This document shows positions 32,795 to 42,835 of a stretch of DNA of 64,000 bases, one piece after another; within the stretch, counting starts at the first letter, position 1; every line of letters begins with the position of its first letter. The notes beneath the pieces were generated by a model. It did no database searches, was not told where the DNA came from, and saw only the letters and a list, made by a program, of their open reading frames with translations. This DNA comes from Chitinophagaceae bacterium LGM1 (lineage in GTDB: Bacteria > Bacteroidota > Bacteroidia > Chitinophagales > Chitinophagaceae). A program made the translations under genes and the position numbers. The stretch is from positions 2,165,001-2,229,000 of the forward strand of contig CP075895.1 in assembly GCA_018604165.1 (NCBI GenBank). Reading direction: 5' to 3'.

Positions 32795-34789
32795 ATGAAG
32801 AAGGTAATCAGCTTATGCATGTTATGCATATTAACCGCTTTGCATGCTCTTGCACAATCGGGTGTTTTGAAAGTAACCGTAGTAGATAGTCGCAACCATG
32901 CTATAGCCAATGCGTTGGTAACGGTAACAGCAAACAATACAACGTATGGCAGTCAGCCTACAGACAGGTACGGTATAGCCATCATCAAAAACCTGCAAGC
33001 GGGTAAATACAATGTGCTTGTAAGCAAAGGGGGCTATAAAAACGCTACTGCAAAAGCTACTGTAGAGCAGCGCATACCTGCACTGGTAAAACTAACGCTG
33101 TGGTGGGATGATAAAAAACTACGAGAGGCGGTGGAAGATGAAACGCTATCCAAGAGTTTGCCTAAGCGTAAACAAAAAACTGTAATAAGGCAAGAGGAAG
33201 CACTGCATGATATGGCAGATGGAAGCATAATGTTAGCAGCGTATAACAGAACCCCTAATGGTGGTGAGATGAAATCTATGCCTGCACCATCCATATCTAT
33301 GCCACCCACTTACTACAACCCAAGCACCGAAAGCTATAAGAAAGAAAAAGAGAACGACTTTATGAGTGTGCGTGCCAATCCGCTTTCTACCATGAGTGTG
33401 GATGTGGACAGGGCATCATACAGCAATATCCGCCGTTTCATCAACGAGGGACAAACACCACCTGCCGATGCGGTGCGTATAGAAGAAATGATTAACTATT
33501 TCGATTACGACTATCCGCAACCCGAGGGCGACCAACCGCTTGCCATTGTTACCGAACTGACCGACTGCCCGTGGAAGCCGCAACACAAGCTGCTGCACAT
33601 AGGTATGCAGGCACGAACCATACCAACACATAACCTGCCACCCAGCAATCTTGTTTTTCTGATAGATGTGTCGGGCTCTATGAGTGCATACAACAAACTG
33701 CCATTGGTTATCTCATCGCTCAAAATGCTGACATCAAAACTGAGGGCGCAAGACAAAATATCCATTGTAGTATACGCAGGTAGCGCTGGTTTGGTATTAC
33801 CGGCTACTGCAGGCAATCAAAAACAGACCATTTATAATGCACTTGACAGGTTGCAGGCGGGCGGCTCTACTGCGGGTGGCGCAGGCATCAAACTGGCATA
33901 TAGTGTAGCGATGGAAAACTATGTACGTGGTGGCAACAACCGTGTGATACTGGCTACAGACGGCGACTTCAACGTTGGCATCAGCGGTGATAATGAATTG
34001 GAAACACTCATAACCAAAGAGCGCGAAAAAGGCATCTACCTCACATGCCTTGGCTATGGCATGGGCAACTATAAAGACAGTAAGATGGAAGTACTGGCAG
34101 ATAAAGGCAACGGCAACTATGCATATATAGATAGCGAGCAAGAAGCCGAAAAGACACTGGTGAAGGAGTTTGGCGGCACCATCTTTACATTGGCTAAAGA
34201 CGTGAAAGCACAGATAGAGTTCAACCCGGCGTATGTACAATCTTACAGGTTGGTAGGTTATGAAAACCGCTTGCTGAACGAAGAAGATTTTAAAGACGAT
34301 AAAAAAGATGCGGGTGATATGGGTTCAGGACACAGTGTTACCATCATCTACGAGATAATACCCGTCGGTGTGCAGAGCAACGATGTACGCAATGTAACAC
34401 CGTTGAAGTATCAGCAGCGTGGTGTTGCCTACCCCAGTGTTGTGGATTACAATAATGGCAATGAGTTGGCTACCATCAAATTCAGATACAAAAAACCGAA
34501 TGGCAATACCAGTAAAGAGATAACACACATCATATCCAACAACACCACTACCCTGCAACGCGCCAGCGAGAATGCACGCTTCGCAACATCGGTAGCCATG
34601 TTTGGTATGCTGCTGAAAAACTCTCCCTACAAAGGCAATAGCAATTATAACAAAGTACTATCATTGGCACGCAACAGTATGCGCCACGACCCAGAGGGCT
34701 ACCGTGCAGAATACATAGACCTTGTAAGGAAAATGAACAAAACAGACGATGTATTAGCGAGCAACGGATGGTATGAAGAAGAAGATTAG
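32795..34789 (+). CDS. vWA-domain (YfbK-like) protein with N-terminal carboxypeptidase-regulatory-like domain
   Basis: A 664-residue exported protein. After a signal peptide comes a beta-sandwich domain (about 20-110, VLKVTVVDSRNHAIANALVTV), a linker rich in Pro, and the YfbK-type core: SVDVDRASYSNIRRFINEGQ, then the von Willebrand A domain with the MIDAS motif DVSGS, and a C-terminal DUF3520-like region. Such proteins bind ligands or partners through the metal site at the cell surface. The fusion with a carboxypeptidase-regulatory-like domain is common in Bacteroidota. The function is unknown. Confidence 0.88.
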   Translation: MKKVISLCMLCILTALHALAQSGVLKVTVVDSRNHAIANALVTVTANNTTYGSQPTDRYGIAIIKNLQAGKYNVLVSKGGYKNATAKATVEQRIPALVKLTLWWDDKKLREAVEDETLSKSLPKRKQKTVIRQEEALHDMADGSIMLAAYNRTPNGGEMKSMPAPSISMPPTYYNPSTESYKKEKENDFMSVRANPLSTMSVDVDRASYSNIRRFINEGQTPPADAVRIEEMINYFDYDYPQPEGDQPLAIVTELTDCPWKPQHKLLHIGMQARTIPTHNLPPSNLVFLIDVSGSMSAYNKLPLVISSLKMLTSKLRAQDKISIVVYAGSAGLVLPATAGNQKQTIYNALDRLQAGGSTAGGAGIKLAYSVAMENYVRGGNNRVILATDGDFNVGISGDNELETLITKEREKGIYLTCLGYGMGNYKDSKMEVLADKGNGNYAYIDSEQEAEKTLVKEFGGTIFTLAKDVKAQIEFNPAYVQSYRLVGYENRLLNEEDFKDDKKDAGDMGSGHSVTIIYEIIPVGVQSNDVRNVTPLKYQQRGVAYPSVVDYNNGNELATIKFRYKKPNGNTSKEITHIISNNTTTLQRASENARFATSVAMFGMLLKNSPYKGNSNYNKVLSLARNSMRHDPEGYRAEYIDLVRKMNKTDDVLASNGWYEEED

Positions 34790-34845
34790 TGTAGTGTGTG
34801 AGTGTCATGGGGAAACTCATGGCAACACTTTCAGTATGATGGTTT

Positions 34846-34876
34846 AAGCAGCAGGGCATTTGCCCTGCTGCTTTTT
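34846..34876. terminator. Convergent terminator
   Basis: Perfect 13-base arms AAGCAGCAGGGCA (34846-34858) and TGCCCTGCTGCTT (34861-34873) between the plus-strand vWA gene and the minus-strand DUF4846 gene. Its T tract overlaps the DUF4846 stop at 34875-34877. Confidence 0.75.
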
Positions 34877-35717
34877 ATTCAAACCGCTTTAAATCGTAGA
34901 TGGTGAAATCCCATTCGGGGGTTGCGACCGAAACAAGGGCTGTATCTGCGACATACCACGGGCTCAGTTGTTTATCAGATGGGTTTATCAATACTTCAAT
35001 ATCCTGTGCGGGCATATAGCTTTGTGCTATCATGAATATTTTTTGTCCGAGTACGTTGACTGCAACGTCCACTACCATGACTGCATGACCCGGCGAACCG
35101 CCTTTTATAAATACATCGCCCGGCTGTATGTCTTGTATAGCAACAGGCCTCAACTCTTTTGATAAAGACAAAGTACCTGCATAAGAAAATACCACATCGA
35201 GGTATTGTCGAAAGCTTTTGTAATCGGCAGATGGGGATGCAGTTTGTACCCATGCTACATGATTACCCTTTACCTGTATTCTGTAGCCCTCTTTCCATTT
35301 ATCATATCGTGCATCAAATCCATTGGTAAACCTGAAGTGTATATCGTCGTATTGTCTGGCAGCATATAAATACTCTGCACGCAAGCGCATCACGGCATCA
35401 GCACATTGTTGCAGGTTTTTATCGCCAATATCCATTGCCAGTACTGCCGCGTGTACGTTCTTGTACTTGGTACTACCATCATAATAATGCACATCTGCTC
35501 CATGCTTTTTTAGTAGCAGGTAGCGTAGGTAATTGGCAAATCCACCATCGGGTGTGCGGGTATAACCGGCAGGTAGCTTAAAACGTGTTTGCAATGTTTG
35601 CCCTTGCGGATTGATAAGGGTTTCATCATTATTAACGGGCATATAATAAGCTACAGAATTGTGCCCGCAACCTATGCAGCATAGCATAGCCGTTATTAGA
35701 AATGGAATCTTGCGCAT
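34875..35717 (-). CDS. DUF4846 family lipoprotein
   Basis: A 280-residue protein whose signal ends in a lipobox-like AMLCCIGC. The mature part matches the DUF4846 pattern: LPAGYTRTPDGGFANYLRYLLLKKHG, then AAVLAMDIGDKNLQQCADAVMRLRAEYLY and IHFRFTNGFDARYDKWKEGYR. The C-terminal region has GDVFIKGGSPGHAVMVVDVAV, resembling the amidase-like Cys-less domains. Function unknown. It lies convergent to the vWA gene and shares the terminator. Confidence 0.88.
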   Translation of the reverse strand: MRKIPFLITAMLCCIGCGHNSVAYYMPVNNDETLINPQGQTLQTRFKLPAGYTRTPDGGFANYLRYLLLKKHGADVHYYDGSTKYKNVHAAVLAMDIGDKNLQQCADAVMRLRAEYLYAARQYDDIHFRFTNGFDARYDKWKEGYRIQVKGNHVAWVQTASPSADYKSFRQYLDVVFSYAGTLSLSKELRPVAIQDIQPGDVFIKGGSPGHAVMVVDVAVNVLGQKIFMIAQSYMPAQDIEVLINPSDKQLSPWYVADTALVSVATPEWDFTIYDLKRFE

Positions 35718-35835
35718 GATAACGTGTTTTCAGCAAAACACGATAGTGGCGTTATTCCATAAATGAGGTGTGTTAAAGAAAGTGTAAAGGTGTGGTAAAT
35801 AAGAACGGTATTTCTGATGTCATTCCATACTTCCC

Positions 35836-36417
35836 TCACACCCCCACATTCGCTCTGAACATCTTAACGGCGATGGCGAGCAGTATCACACCAAAGAATT
35901 TGCGTACTACCAATATGCCTGAGTGGCCTAATAATCTTTCAAGCAGATTGAGTGAGCGTAGTGTGAGGAATACAAAAACAAGGTTTACAAAAATGGCAAT
36001 GAGGATATTGGTGGCATGGTAACTGGCTTTTAAAGACATAATAGTAGTGAGCGTACCCGACCCTGCTATCAAAGGGAAAGCGATGGGTACAACATTGCCC
36101 GATTTATTGTCTTTCTCTGAACGGAAAATTTCTAAGCCCAACACCATTTCCAACCCCAATACAAATATCACGATACTACCTGCTATGGCAAAGGAATGAA
36201 TATCCAACCCCATAAAATTAAGCACCTGCTCGCCGATGAAGAAGAACAAAAGCATCAATGCCCCCGATACGGTAGTAGCCTGTACCGAGCTGATGTCGCC
36301 CATTTTCTTTTTCAGCGTCAGCAGCACGGGTATAGACCCCAGCATATCTATCACCGCAAACAGCGCGAAAGACACTGTAAATATTTCAGATATATCAAAT
36401 GCGTTTGCCATGCTCAT
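35836..36417 (-). CDS. MarC family integral membrane protein
   Basis: A 193-residue membrane protein with six predicted helices. The N-terminus (FTVSFALFAVIDMLGSIPVLL) and the middle SIVIFVLGLEMVLG, VVPIAFPLIAGSGTLTTIM segments are diagnostic of the MarC family (the old name for multiple-antibiotic-resistance proteins; transport function not established). I start at the ATG at 36415-36417; two other ATGs, at 36432 and 36411, are in frame. It lies alone, about 120 bases from the DUF4846 gene and divergent from pepT. Confidence 0.9.
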   Translation of the reverse strand: MSMANAFDISEIFTVSFALFAVIDMLGSIPVLLTLKKKMGDISSVQATTVSGALMLLFFFIGEQVLNFMGLDIHSFAIAGSIVIFVLGLEMVLGLEIFRSEKDNKSGNVVPIAFPLIAGSGTLTTIMSLKASYHATNILIAIFVNLVFVFLTLRSLNLLERLLGHSGILVVRKFFGVILLAIAVKMFRANVGV

Positions 36418-36495
36418 GGCGCAAAGGTACAATAGTTAAAAAGGATGGCATAAGTTGAGCGCAGAATGCTAATTTTACGCGTTCAAAAGCAAGGC

Positions 36496-37761
36496 ATGTC
36501 AATCAGCAATTATAATCATACAGCGGCAGAAAGGTTTATGCGTTATGTGCAGGTAGATACACAGAGCGACCCTGCATCGCCCACCCAGCCATCTACCGAA
36601 AAACAAAAAGACCTGAGCAGGATATTGGTAGAAGAACTGAAAGCGATGGGCATTACAGATGCCGAGCTGGACGAGCATGGCTATGTCTATGCAACCATAC
36701 CTGCTACCAGCAGCAAGCAAGTACCTGTACTATGTTATTGCAGCCATGTAGATACTGCCCCCGATTGCAGCGGTGCAGGTGTAAAACCCATACTGCATAG
36801 AAACTACAATGGCAGCGATATTGTATTACCCGATGATACAAGTGTTGTTATCAGCACAAAAGAACACCCGTACCTGAAAGAAAGAATAGGTGATGATATT
36901 ATTACCGCAAGTGGCACTACCCTGCTGGGTGCAGACGACAAAGCAGGTGTTGCAATCATCATGGACCTTGCCAACTACCTGATACAACACCCCGAAATAC
37001 CACACGGTGCTATACGCATACTCTTTACCCCCGACGAAGAAATAGGACGTGGTGTAAACAAAGTGGATATGCAAAAGCTCGGCGCACAATATGGCTATAC
37101 GCTCGATGGTGGTGAACGCGGACATCTGGAAGGTGAAACCTTTAGTGCAGATGGTGTGAAGGTTACATTCCATGGCATCAGCGCACACCCGGGTTATGCA
37201 AAAGATAAAATGGTGAGTGCTATAAAAGTAGCATCGGCATTTGTAGATAAACTGCCACGCAACGAATGGTGCCCCGAAACGACAGAGGGTAAACAGGGCT
37301 TTGTACACCCTGTACATATAGAGGGTGTGTTGGAAAAAGCAAGTGTATCATTCATCATCCGCGATTTTGATACGGCGATGCTTGCCAAACACGAAGAACG
37401 GCTGAAAGCATTAGCAGAAGAAACAATTACAGCATTTGCAGGCGCGAGCTATGAGTTTGTAGTAACGGAACAATACCGCAACATGAAAGAAGTGCTTGAC
37501 CATCACCCGCAAGTAATGGACCATGCCGAAGAAGCCTATAAACGTGCCGGACTTACTGCACAGCGTATGAGTGTGCGTGGCGGTACGGATGGTTCTCGCT
37601 TATCGTTTATGGGTTTGCCTTGTCCTAACTTGTTTACGGGCGAGATGGGCATACACAGCAAGCAGGAATATGTAAGCGTGCAGGATATGGAAAAAGCAGT
37701 GGAAGCATTGGTGCATCTGGCACAGGTTTGGGAAGAAAAATCTGAACCGGGATTAAACTGA
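36496..37761 (+). CDS. pepT: Peptidase T (tripeptide aminopeptidase)
   Basis: A 421-residue M20 metallopeptidase. The first metal ligand is in YCSHVDTAPD, the catalytic acid and bridging residue follow in TLLGADDKAGVAIIMD, and EEIGRGVNK, ERGHLEGETFSAD and GISAHPGYAKDKM fit the family. I start at the ATG at 36496 (MSISNYNHTAAERF) because the sequence before it is not conserved. PepT removes the N-terminal residue from tripeptides in the cytoplasm. The start is 78 bases from the divergent MarC gene. Confidence 0.95.
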   Translation: MSISNYNHTAAERFMRYVQVDTQSDPASPTQPSTEKQKDLSRILVEELKAMGITDAELDEHGYVYATIPATSSKQVPVLCYCSHVDTAPDCSGAGVKPILHRNYNGSDIVLPDDTSVVISTKEHPYLKERIGDDIITASGTTLLGADDKAGVAIIMDLANYLIQHPEIPHGAIRILFTPDEEIGRGVNKVDMQKLGAQYGYTLDGGERGHLEGETFSADGVKVTFHGISAHPGYAKDKMVSAIKVASAFVDKLPRNEWCPETTEGKQGFVHPVHIEGVLEKASVSFIIRDFDTAMLAKHEERLKALAEETITAFAGASYEFVVTEQYRNMKEVLDHHPQVMDHAEEAYKRAGLTAQRMSVRGGTDGSRLSFMGLPCPNLFTGEMGIHSKQEYVSVQDMEKAVEALVHLAQVWEEKSEPGLN

Positions 37762-37846
37762 TTAGGCTGATTTGCCTGGATAAATTTGCAATAAGATTAA
37801 TGTCAGAAAATCATTAAATCACAATAATCATTAAAAATCATAATAA

Positions 37847-38356
37847 ATGAATGCTCAATTAAAGACGGTATTGCTGACGGTGCTTACGTTATCGGTATTT
37901 ACCATTGCATTGGTAGAACTGAGTGGCGTTAGCAGTACGGCTTTGTTTAATAAATATAAGATAGGCAACGATGGCGCGCATAGCCACGATGCAGAACTGG
38001 GTGAAATACAACGCAAAGAGAACGAAGCAAAGGCAATGCCTAAAACCAAAATTGAATTTGCAGAAACACGCCACGACTTCGGTACCATTAAAGAGGGAGA
38101 AAAAGTAAAGCACGCTTTCAAATTCAGGAATACGGGCGATAACCCACTCCTTGTATATAATGTAATAGCCGGCTGCGGGTGCACTACTCCCACATGGACG
38201 AAAGACATAGTACTGCCGGGGCAAGAGGGCGAAATAATGGTAGAATTCAATAGCGAGAACAGGCCGGGGCATCAATCAAAAAATGTTTTGGTGTATTCTA
38301 ACGGACAGGAAGAGTCTATCTCTATTGGTTTTGATGTAGATGTAGAAAAGAAATAA
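37847..38356 (+). CDS. DUF1573 domain protein
   Basis: A 169-residue protein. An N-terminal hydrophobic segment (LKTVLLTVLTLSVFTIALV) serves as signal or anchor, and the DUF1573 beta-sandwich follows (about 65-165): ETRHDFGTIKEGEKVKHAFKFRNTG, VIAGCGCTTPTW, PGQEGEIMVEFNSENRPGHQSKNVLVYSN. The two conserved cysteines are in CGCTTP. The domain is common in Bacteroidota exported proteins of unknown function. Its stop overlaps the start of the UbiA gene by one base. Confidence 0.9.
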   Translation: MNAQLKTVLLTVLTLSVFTIALVELSGVSSTALFNKYKIGNDGAHSHDAELGEIQRKENEAKAMPKTKIEFAETRHDFGTIKEGEKVKHAFKFRNTGDNPLLVYNVIAGCGCTTPTWTKDIVLPGQEGEIMVEFNSENRPGHQSKNVLVYSNGQEESISIGFDVDVEKK

Positions 38357-39240
38357 TGGGAGCAGCCAACGCAACATTCGGGCAACAAGTAAAGCACTAT
38401 CTGTCGCTGATAAAATTCAGCCATACGGTGTTTGCCCTACCCTTTGCCATGATAGGTTTTTCGCTGGCAGTGGTAAAGGATGATTACACATTCTCTTGGG
38501 CATTGTTTGGTAAAGTATTGCTGTGCATGGTGTTTGCCAGAACGGCTGCTATGGCTTTCAATCGCTACCTCGACCGCCGCTTTGATGCACTGAACCCTCG
38601 CACTGCCAAACGCGAAATACCTGCAGGTATCATCAAGCCACAAAACGCGCTTGCATTTACCATTGCCAATGGTGTGTTGTTTATAGCTACTACTTACTTC
38701 ATTAATGAATTGTGTTTTTATCTGTCGTTCGTATCATTGTTTATCATCCTGTTCTATAGCTATACCAAACGCTTTACGGCGCTATGCCATATAGTGTTAG
38801 GTGTCGGGCTTTCTATATCTCCCTTAGGCGCATATCTTGCTGTAACGGGTGTTTTCAGCCTTATACCAGTTCTGTTTTCGTTGACTGTACTGACATGGGT
38901 ATCTGGCTTTGATATTATCTATGCACTACAAGACGAGGACTTTGACAAAAGCCAGCAACTACACTCAATACCTGCCGCATTGGGTACTGCAAAGGCGTTG
39001 ATGGTATCGAACATATTGCATGTACTCTCTGCCCTGTTTGTAATATATGCGGGCATAGAGGGTGGTTTTCATGTTGTGTATTGGATAGGTGCGGCGGTGT
39101 TTATAGGGCTGTTGTTGTATCAGCATATATTGGTAAAGCCAAACGACCTGAGCAAAGTAGGCATAGCGTTTGCCAATACCAACGGCATAGCCAGCATCGT
39201 CTTTGCCATCTTCACTATTATTTCTTTCTTTTTAGCATAA
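38356..39240 (+). CDS. UbiA family prenyltransferase (menaquinone biosynthesis, MqnP-like)
   Basis: A 294-residue membrane enzyme attaching a polyprenyl chain to an aromatic ring. The two Asp-rich motifs are NRYLDRRFDALNPRTAKREIPAG and YALQDEDFDKSQQL. Nine hydrophobic helices are visible. The sequence suits the 4-hydroxybenzoate-type subfamily that in Bacteroidota serves the futalosine (Mqn) pathway rather than ubiquinone; the exact substrate is inferred. It starts one base inside the DUF1573 stop, so the two are translationally coupled. Confidence 0.88.
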   Translation: MGAANATFGQQVKHYLSLIKFSHTVFALPFAMIGFSLAVVKDDYTFSWALFGKVLLCMVFARTAAMAFNRYLDRRFDALNPRTAKREIPAGIIKPQNALAFTIANGVLFIATTYFINELCFYLSFVSLFIILFYSYTKRFTALCHIVLGVGLSISPLGAYLAVTGVFSLIPVLFSLTVLTWVSGFDIIYALQDEDFDKSQQLHSIPAALGTAKALMVSNILHVLSALFVIYAGIEGGFHVVYWIGAAVFIGLLLYQHILVKPNDLSKVGIAFANTNGIASIVFAIFTIISFFLA

Positions 39241-39247
39241 GCAACGT

Positions 39248-39979
39248 ATGAATATAGCACTGATAGGTTACGGAAAAATGGGTAAAGCTATTGAAGAAAT
39301 AGCCACCGAGCGCGGACACAACATAGTGTTGCGCATCAGCACTGCCAACAGAGATGAGATGACAAACGAGCATCTTGCCAAGGCAGATGTTGCCATAGAG
39401 TTTACCAACCCCGAGGCGGCTAAAGAAAATGTATTGCGTTGCTTAGATGCAGGTACATCGGTAGTATGTGGCTCTACAGGATGGAACGAGGGACTGGCGC
39501 AAGCCAAGATGAAAGCAGTAGAAAAAGGGGCTGCTTTTTTGCAGGCATCCAACTTCAGCATTGGTGTAAACATATTTTTTGAGATAAACAAAGCGCTGGC
39601 ATCGTTGATGAACGAGCAGCCGAACTACGATGTGGTGATGGAAGAGATACACCACCTGCAAAAGAAGGACTCGCCCAGTGGCACAGCCATAACGTTGGCA
39701 GAACAGATAATAGCCAACCTGCAACGCAAAAAACACTGGACTGAACATAACACCGATAACCCCGAAGCTATACACATTAATGCGCTGCGCGAAGAAAACG
39801 TACCGGGTACGCACAGCATTAAATACACATCGGCTATAGACGATATTGAAATCATACACACCGCGCACAACCGTAAGGGCTTTGCATTAGGTGCCGTGCT
39901 GGCTGCCGAATACATCAACGGTAAGCAGGGCATTTTTGAAATGCGGGATGTATTGGGGTTGAAGAAAGTGGAGATGTAA
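39248..39979 (+). CDS. dapB: 4-hydroxy-tetrahydrodipicolinate reductase
   Basis: A 243-residue lysine/diaminopimelate pathway enzyme reducing tetrahydrodipicolinate precursor with NAD(P)H. The N-terminal Rossmann motif is GYGKMGKAIE, SNFSIGVNIFFE precedes the catalytic segment EEIHHLQKKDSPSGTA, and the C-terminal AHNRKGFALGAVLAAEY is typical. Length is at the shorter end of the family. It lies 7 bases after the UbiA gene and probably shares its transcript. Confidence 0.96.
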   Translation: MNIALIGYGKMGKAIEEIATERGHNIVLRISTANRDEMTNEHLAKADVAIEFTNPEAAKENVLRCLDAGTSVVCGSTGWNEGLAQAKMKAVEKGAAFLQASNFSIGVNIFFEINKALASLMNEQPNYDVVMEEIHHLQKKDSPSGTAITLAEQIIANLQRKKHWTEHNTDNPEAIHINALREENVPGTHSIKYTSAIDDIEIIHTAHNRKGFALGAVLAAEYINGKQGIFEMRDVLGLKKVEM

Positions 39980-39988
39980 TTGTGCTGC

Positions 39989-40546
39989 TCACTTCAAAAA
40001 AGGGTATTTCTCAAGGAGAAAACTAACAAACTCATCAATAGTATTTAAAAAAGTGTTTATTGGCATTGTTTGTGAAATAATTCTATTATCCTCATAATCT
40101 TTTATGATGATATTAATTTCATCGTTTTTTACATAATAGCAAATTGTAAACCCATCAACAGTTTCATCTAAAAAGATTGTATGACGACTCCATATTTCAT
40201 TTTCTAATACTGGCAAGTGTAAGTATTGAGGGTCATACTCATCTTCTAATTGATTAGATTTCATAATTAACTCAAAGATTTCGCTATTGGTCAAACCATC
40301 AAACTCTTTGATGTACAAGCTATTTTGATTTTTACGTATAAATTCAGAATTGCTTGTTAGTTTATCATATAAACGATTAACAAGACTACAAGACATATTT
40401 GATATAACGTTGTTATCAATTACCCAATAGCTAATGATAAAGTGATAGCCATTAGAGATACTTTCTCCGTACTCTTTTGGCCATTCGCAGTAGGCTATTG
40501 CAAATACATCAGGATTGCCAATAAATCTTTCAATTTGAATATTCAT
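39989..40546 (-). CDS. Hypothetical AT-rich cytosolic protein, immunity-protein-like
   Basis: A 185-residue acidic protein. The opening FIGNPDVFAIAYCEW and the YHFIISYWV segment resemble, from memory, the Imm42-type immunity proteins of polymorphic toxin systems, with conserved GDP/GNPxVFAI at the start. The DNA is much more AT-rich than its neighbours, which fits recent transfer. No toxin gene is adjacent. It lies between dapB (convergent) and the DPP-IV-like gene. Confidence 0.6.
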   Translation of the reverse strand: MNIQIERFIGNPDVFAIAYCEWPKEYGESISNGYHFIISYWVIDNNVISNMSCSLVNRLYDKLTSNSEFIRKNQNSLYIKEFDGLTNSEIFELIMKSNQLEDEYDPQYLHLPVLENEIWSRHTIFLDETVDGFTICYYVKNDEINIIIKDYEDNRIISQTMPINTFLNTIDEFVSFLLEKYPFLK

Positions 40547-40580
40547 AGTTTATGTTTCGATAAGGTTCATCAGGTTTTTC

Positions 40581-42728
40581 CTATTTCAAATACGTATCAA
40601 AATAATCGGTTATCTTCTGCATCAGGTGTACACGATCCTTGCCGCGTACATTGTGTTCGTAGCCGGGGTACACAAAATAATCTACCTGCACATTTTCATC
40701 CACTGCTTTCTTTATAAAGTTGATGGAGTGCTGCCATACTACGGTAGCATCGTCTGTACCATGTATCAGTAACAGCTTGCCTTGCAGGTTTTTGGTTTTT
40801 GTCAGCAGGTTGGCATCTTCGTAGCCTTGCGGGTTTTCTTCAGGCGTATTCATATAGCGTTCGGTGTACATTATCTCGTACATCTTCCAGTCCATAACGG
40901 GGCCGCCGGCTACACCTACTTTAAACACACCCGGGTGTCGCAACATCAGCGATGTTGTCATAAAGCCGCCAAAGCTCCAGCCATGTACACCCATACGGTT
41001 GACATCTACAAACGGTAGGGATTTCAGGTAGGCAACACCTTTTAGCTGGTCTTCCATTTCTACCGTACCCAGCTTGCCCCACATGGCACTTTCAAAATCG
41101 TAGCCACGGTTGGCACTGCCTCGCCCGTCCATCGTAAACACTACATAACCACGCTGTGCCATATACTCGTACCACAGATTACCACTTTCGGGGAATGTAT
41201 TGCGTATCAACTGCACATGCGGGCCATTGTACAGGTACACTACTACCGGGTATTTCTTTCGCTCGTTGAATTTTACAGGTAGTATCAGCTTGCCGTATAG
41301 CGGTGTGCCATCGCCTGCGTAGAGTGTTACGTTTCTTATTTCAGGGCGTTCATAGTCTGCCAATGTATTAGGAGCATCCAGCAATGTTTCGCTGTAGCCA
41401 TTGTTCGTACCTACAACCATTGTACGCTTTGGCACACCTGCACCACTATATACATCGTATATGTACTCACCGCTTTCGTTGGGCAGGGCAGTATGCACGC
41501 CTGCACCTATATCTATACGGCGTATGTTACCATTATTCCAGTTGATGGTGTAACTGTGTTTTTCAAGCGGGCTTTCTTTGGCAGCAGCTATGATAATTTG
41601 CTGACGTTCCTTGTTCATGCCCAATATATCGTTCACTACCCATTTGCCTTTTGTAAGTTGTTGCAGCAGTTTGCCTTGTGTGTTGTACAGATATAGGTGC
41701 ATATACCCATCGCGTTGGCTCCACCAGATGAATTTATCATTGCTTTCGGGCAGGAAGGTCATGGGGTGTAGTGGCTCTATATACTTATCGCTGGTTTCTT
41801 CAAACAATGTTTTTACAAACATCCCTGTTTCAGCATCATACTGGTTCAGCCACATACGGTCTTGTGCACGATTTACAATGGCTATGAAAATAAACCGTTC
41901 ATCGGGGCTCCAGCTAATGTTAGTCAGGTATTGGTCTTTAGGACCTGTGGTTTGTACAGTAGTTGTTTTGCCCGATGCCATGCTATATACCCGCAACTGT
42001 ACGGTGTGCGATGTGCCACCCGACATCGGGTATTTTACGTTTTCGTTTACAGCAGGTGTTACCAACCAGTTCACTACCGGGTAGTCAGCCACCATTGTTT
42101 GGTCCATGTGGTAGTATGCCAGCTTATTGCCGTTGGGTGAGAAGAAGATACCACCCTCAATGCCAAACTCGTTGCGGTGTACGTTTGATGCACCGTTGGT
42201 GATGTCTTTGTCTTTATCGTCCGTTAGCTGTTTTGTTTGTTTGTCTTTACTAATCAGGTACAGATTATTGTCTATAGTGTAAGCAATGTGCAGGCTTTTA
42301 TCTACAACCGTATTAGCTGCTTTTTCGGGTAGTGTTACCCAGTTTTCCCACATGTAGCCGCCTGCGGTTTTAGTACCCTTTTTCAAATCATTCCCTGTTT
42401 GGAAATACACATAACCTTTATCTATCCACTTCATAGATGGTATACTTTTCAGCTTGCCATTGATGGCTTCGTTCAGTTCTTTCAGGCGTAGCACCGTATC
42501 TACTTTACCATCAGGAAAATGCGTACTGAACCATGCATCATTTGCTACCTGATACATTTTGGCGGTAGATGGCTCCCAACTTACCTGTTTCAAACCTTTG
42601 GGGGTTAGCGTACTCGTCATGCCATTGGTGGCTTCTGTAATGGTAAACTGTTTTTTCTGTGCTTGAGCAGAGAGTGTTGACAATACTATACCCGCAAGTA
42701 CAAGCTGCTTTATATAACGCATACGCAT
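40581..42728 (-). CDS. S9 family dipeptidyl-peptidase IV-like serine peptidase
   Basis: A 715-residue exported peptidase. A signal peptide (MRMRYIKQLVLAGIVLSTLSAQA) is followed by a beta-propeller (DPP-IV N-terminal region, about 30-440) and the catalytic domain: nucleophile GWSFGG, acid in HGTDDATVVWQHS, and the His in GYEHNVRG. Removal of Xaa-Pro dipeptides from peptides in the periplasm is the family activity. An in-frame ATG at 42722 is the alternative start. No operon partner is evident. Confidence 0.93.
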   Translation of the reverse strand: MRMRYIKQLVLAGIVLSTLSAQAQKKQFTITEATNGMTSTLTPKGLKQVSWEPSTAKMYQVANDAWFSTHFPDGKVDTVLRLKELNEAINGKLKSIPSMKWIDKGYVYFQTGNDLKKGTKTAGGYMWENWVTLPEKAANTVVDKSLHIAYTIDNNLYLISKDKQTKQLTDDKDKDITNGASNVHRNEFGIEGGIFFSPNGNKLAYYHMDQTMVADYPVVNWLVTPAVNENVKYPMSGGTSHTVQLRVYSMASGKTTTVQTTGPKDQYLTNISWSPDERFIFIAIVNRAQDRMWLNQYDAETGMFVKTLFEETSDKYIEPLHPMTFLPESNDKFIWWSQRDGYMHLYLYNTQGKLLQQLTKGKWVVNDILGMNKERQQIIIAAAKESPLEKHSYTINWNNGNIRRIDIGAGVHTALPNESGEYIYDVYSGAGVPKRTMVVGTNNGYSETLLDAPNTLADYERPEIRNVTLYAGDGTPLYGKLILPVKFNERKKYPVVVYLYNGPHVQLIRNTFPESGNLWYEYMAQRGYVVFTMDGRGSANRGYDFESAMWGKLGTVEMEDQLKGVAYLKSLPFVDVNRMGVHGWSFGGFMTTSLMLRHPGVFKVGVAGGPVMDWKMYEIMYTERYMNTPEENPQGYEDANLLTKTKNLQGKLLLIHGTDDATVVWQHSINFIKKAVDENVQVDYFVYPGYEHNVRGKDRVHLMQKITDYFDTYLK

Positions 42729-42835
42729 GATTTGATAAACTGAGGGCTGAAATTATTGAATATCAGCCAAAAACCTATCCCCCTTTTGGTGCATAGTGCC
42801 GAAAACATTTTTATGTGTATGTTCGTTAATAGATT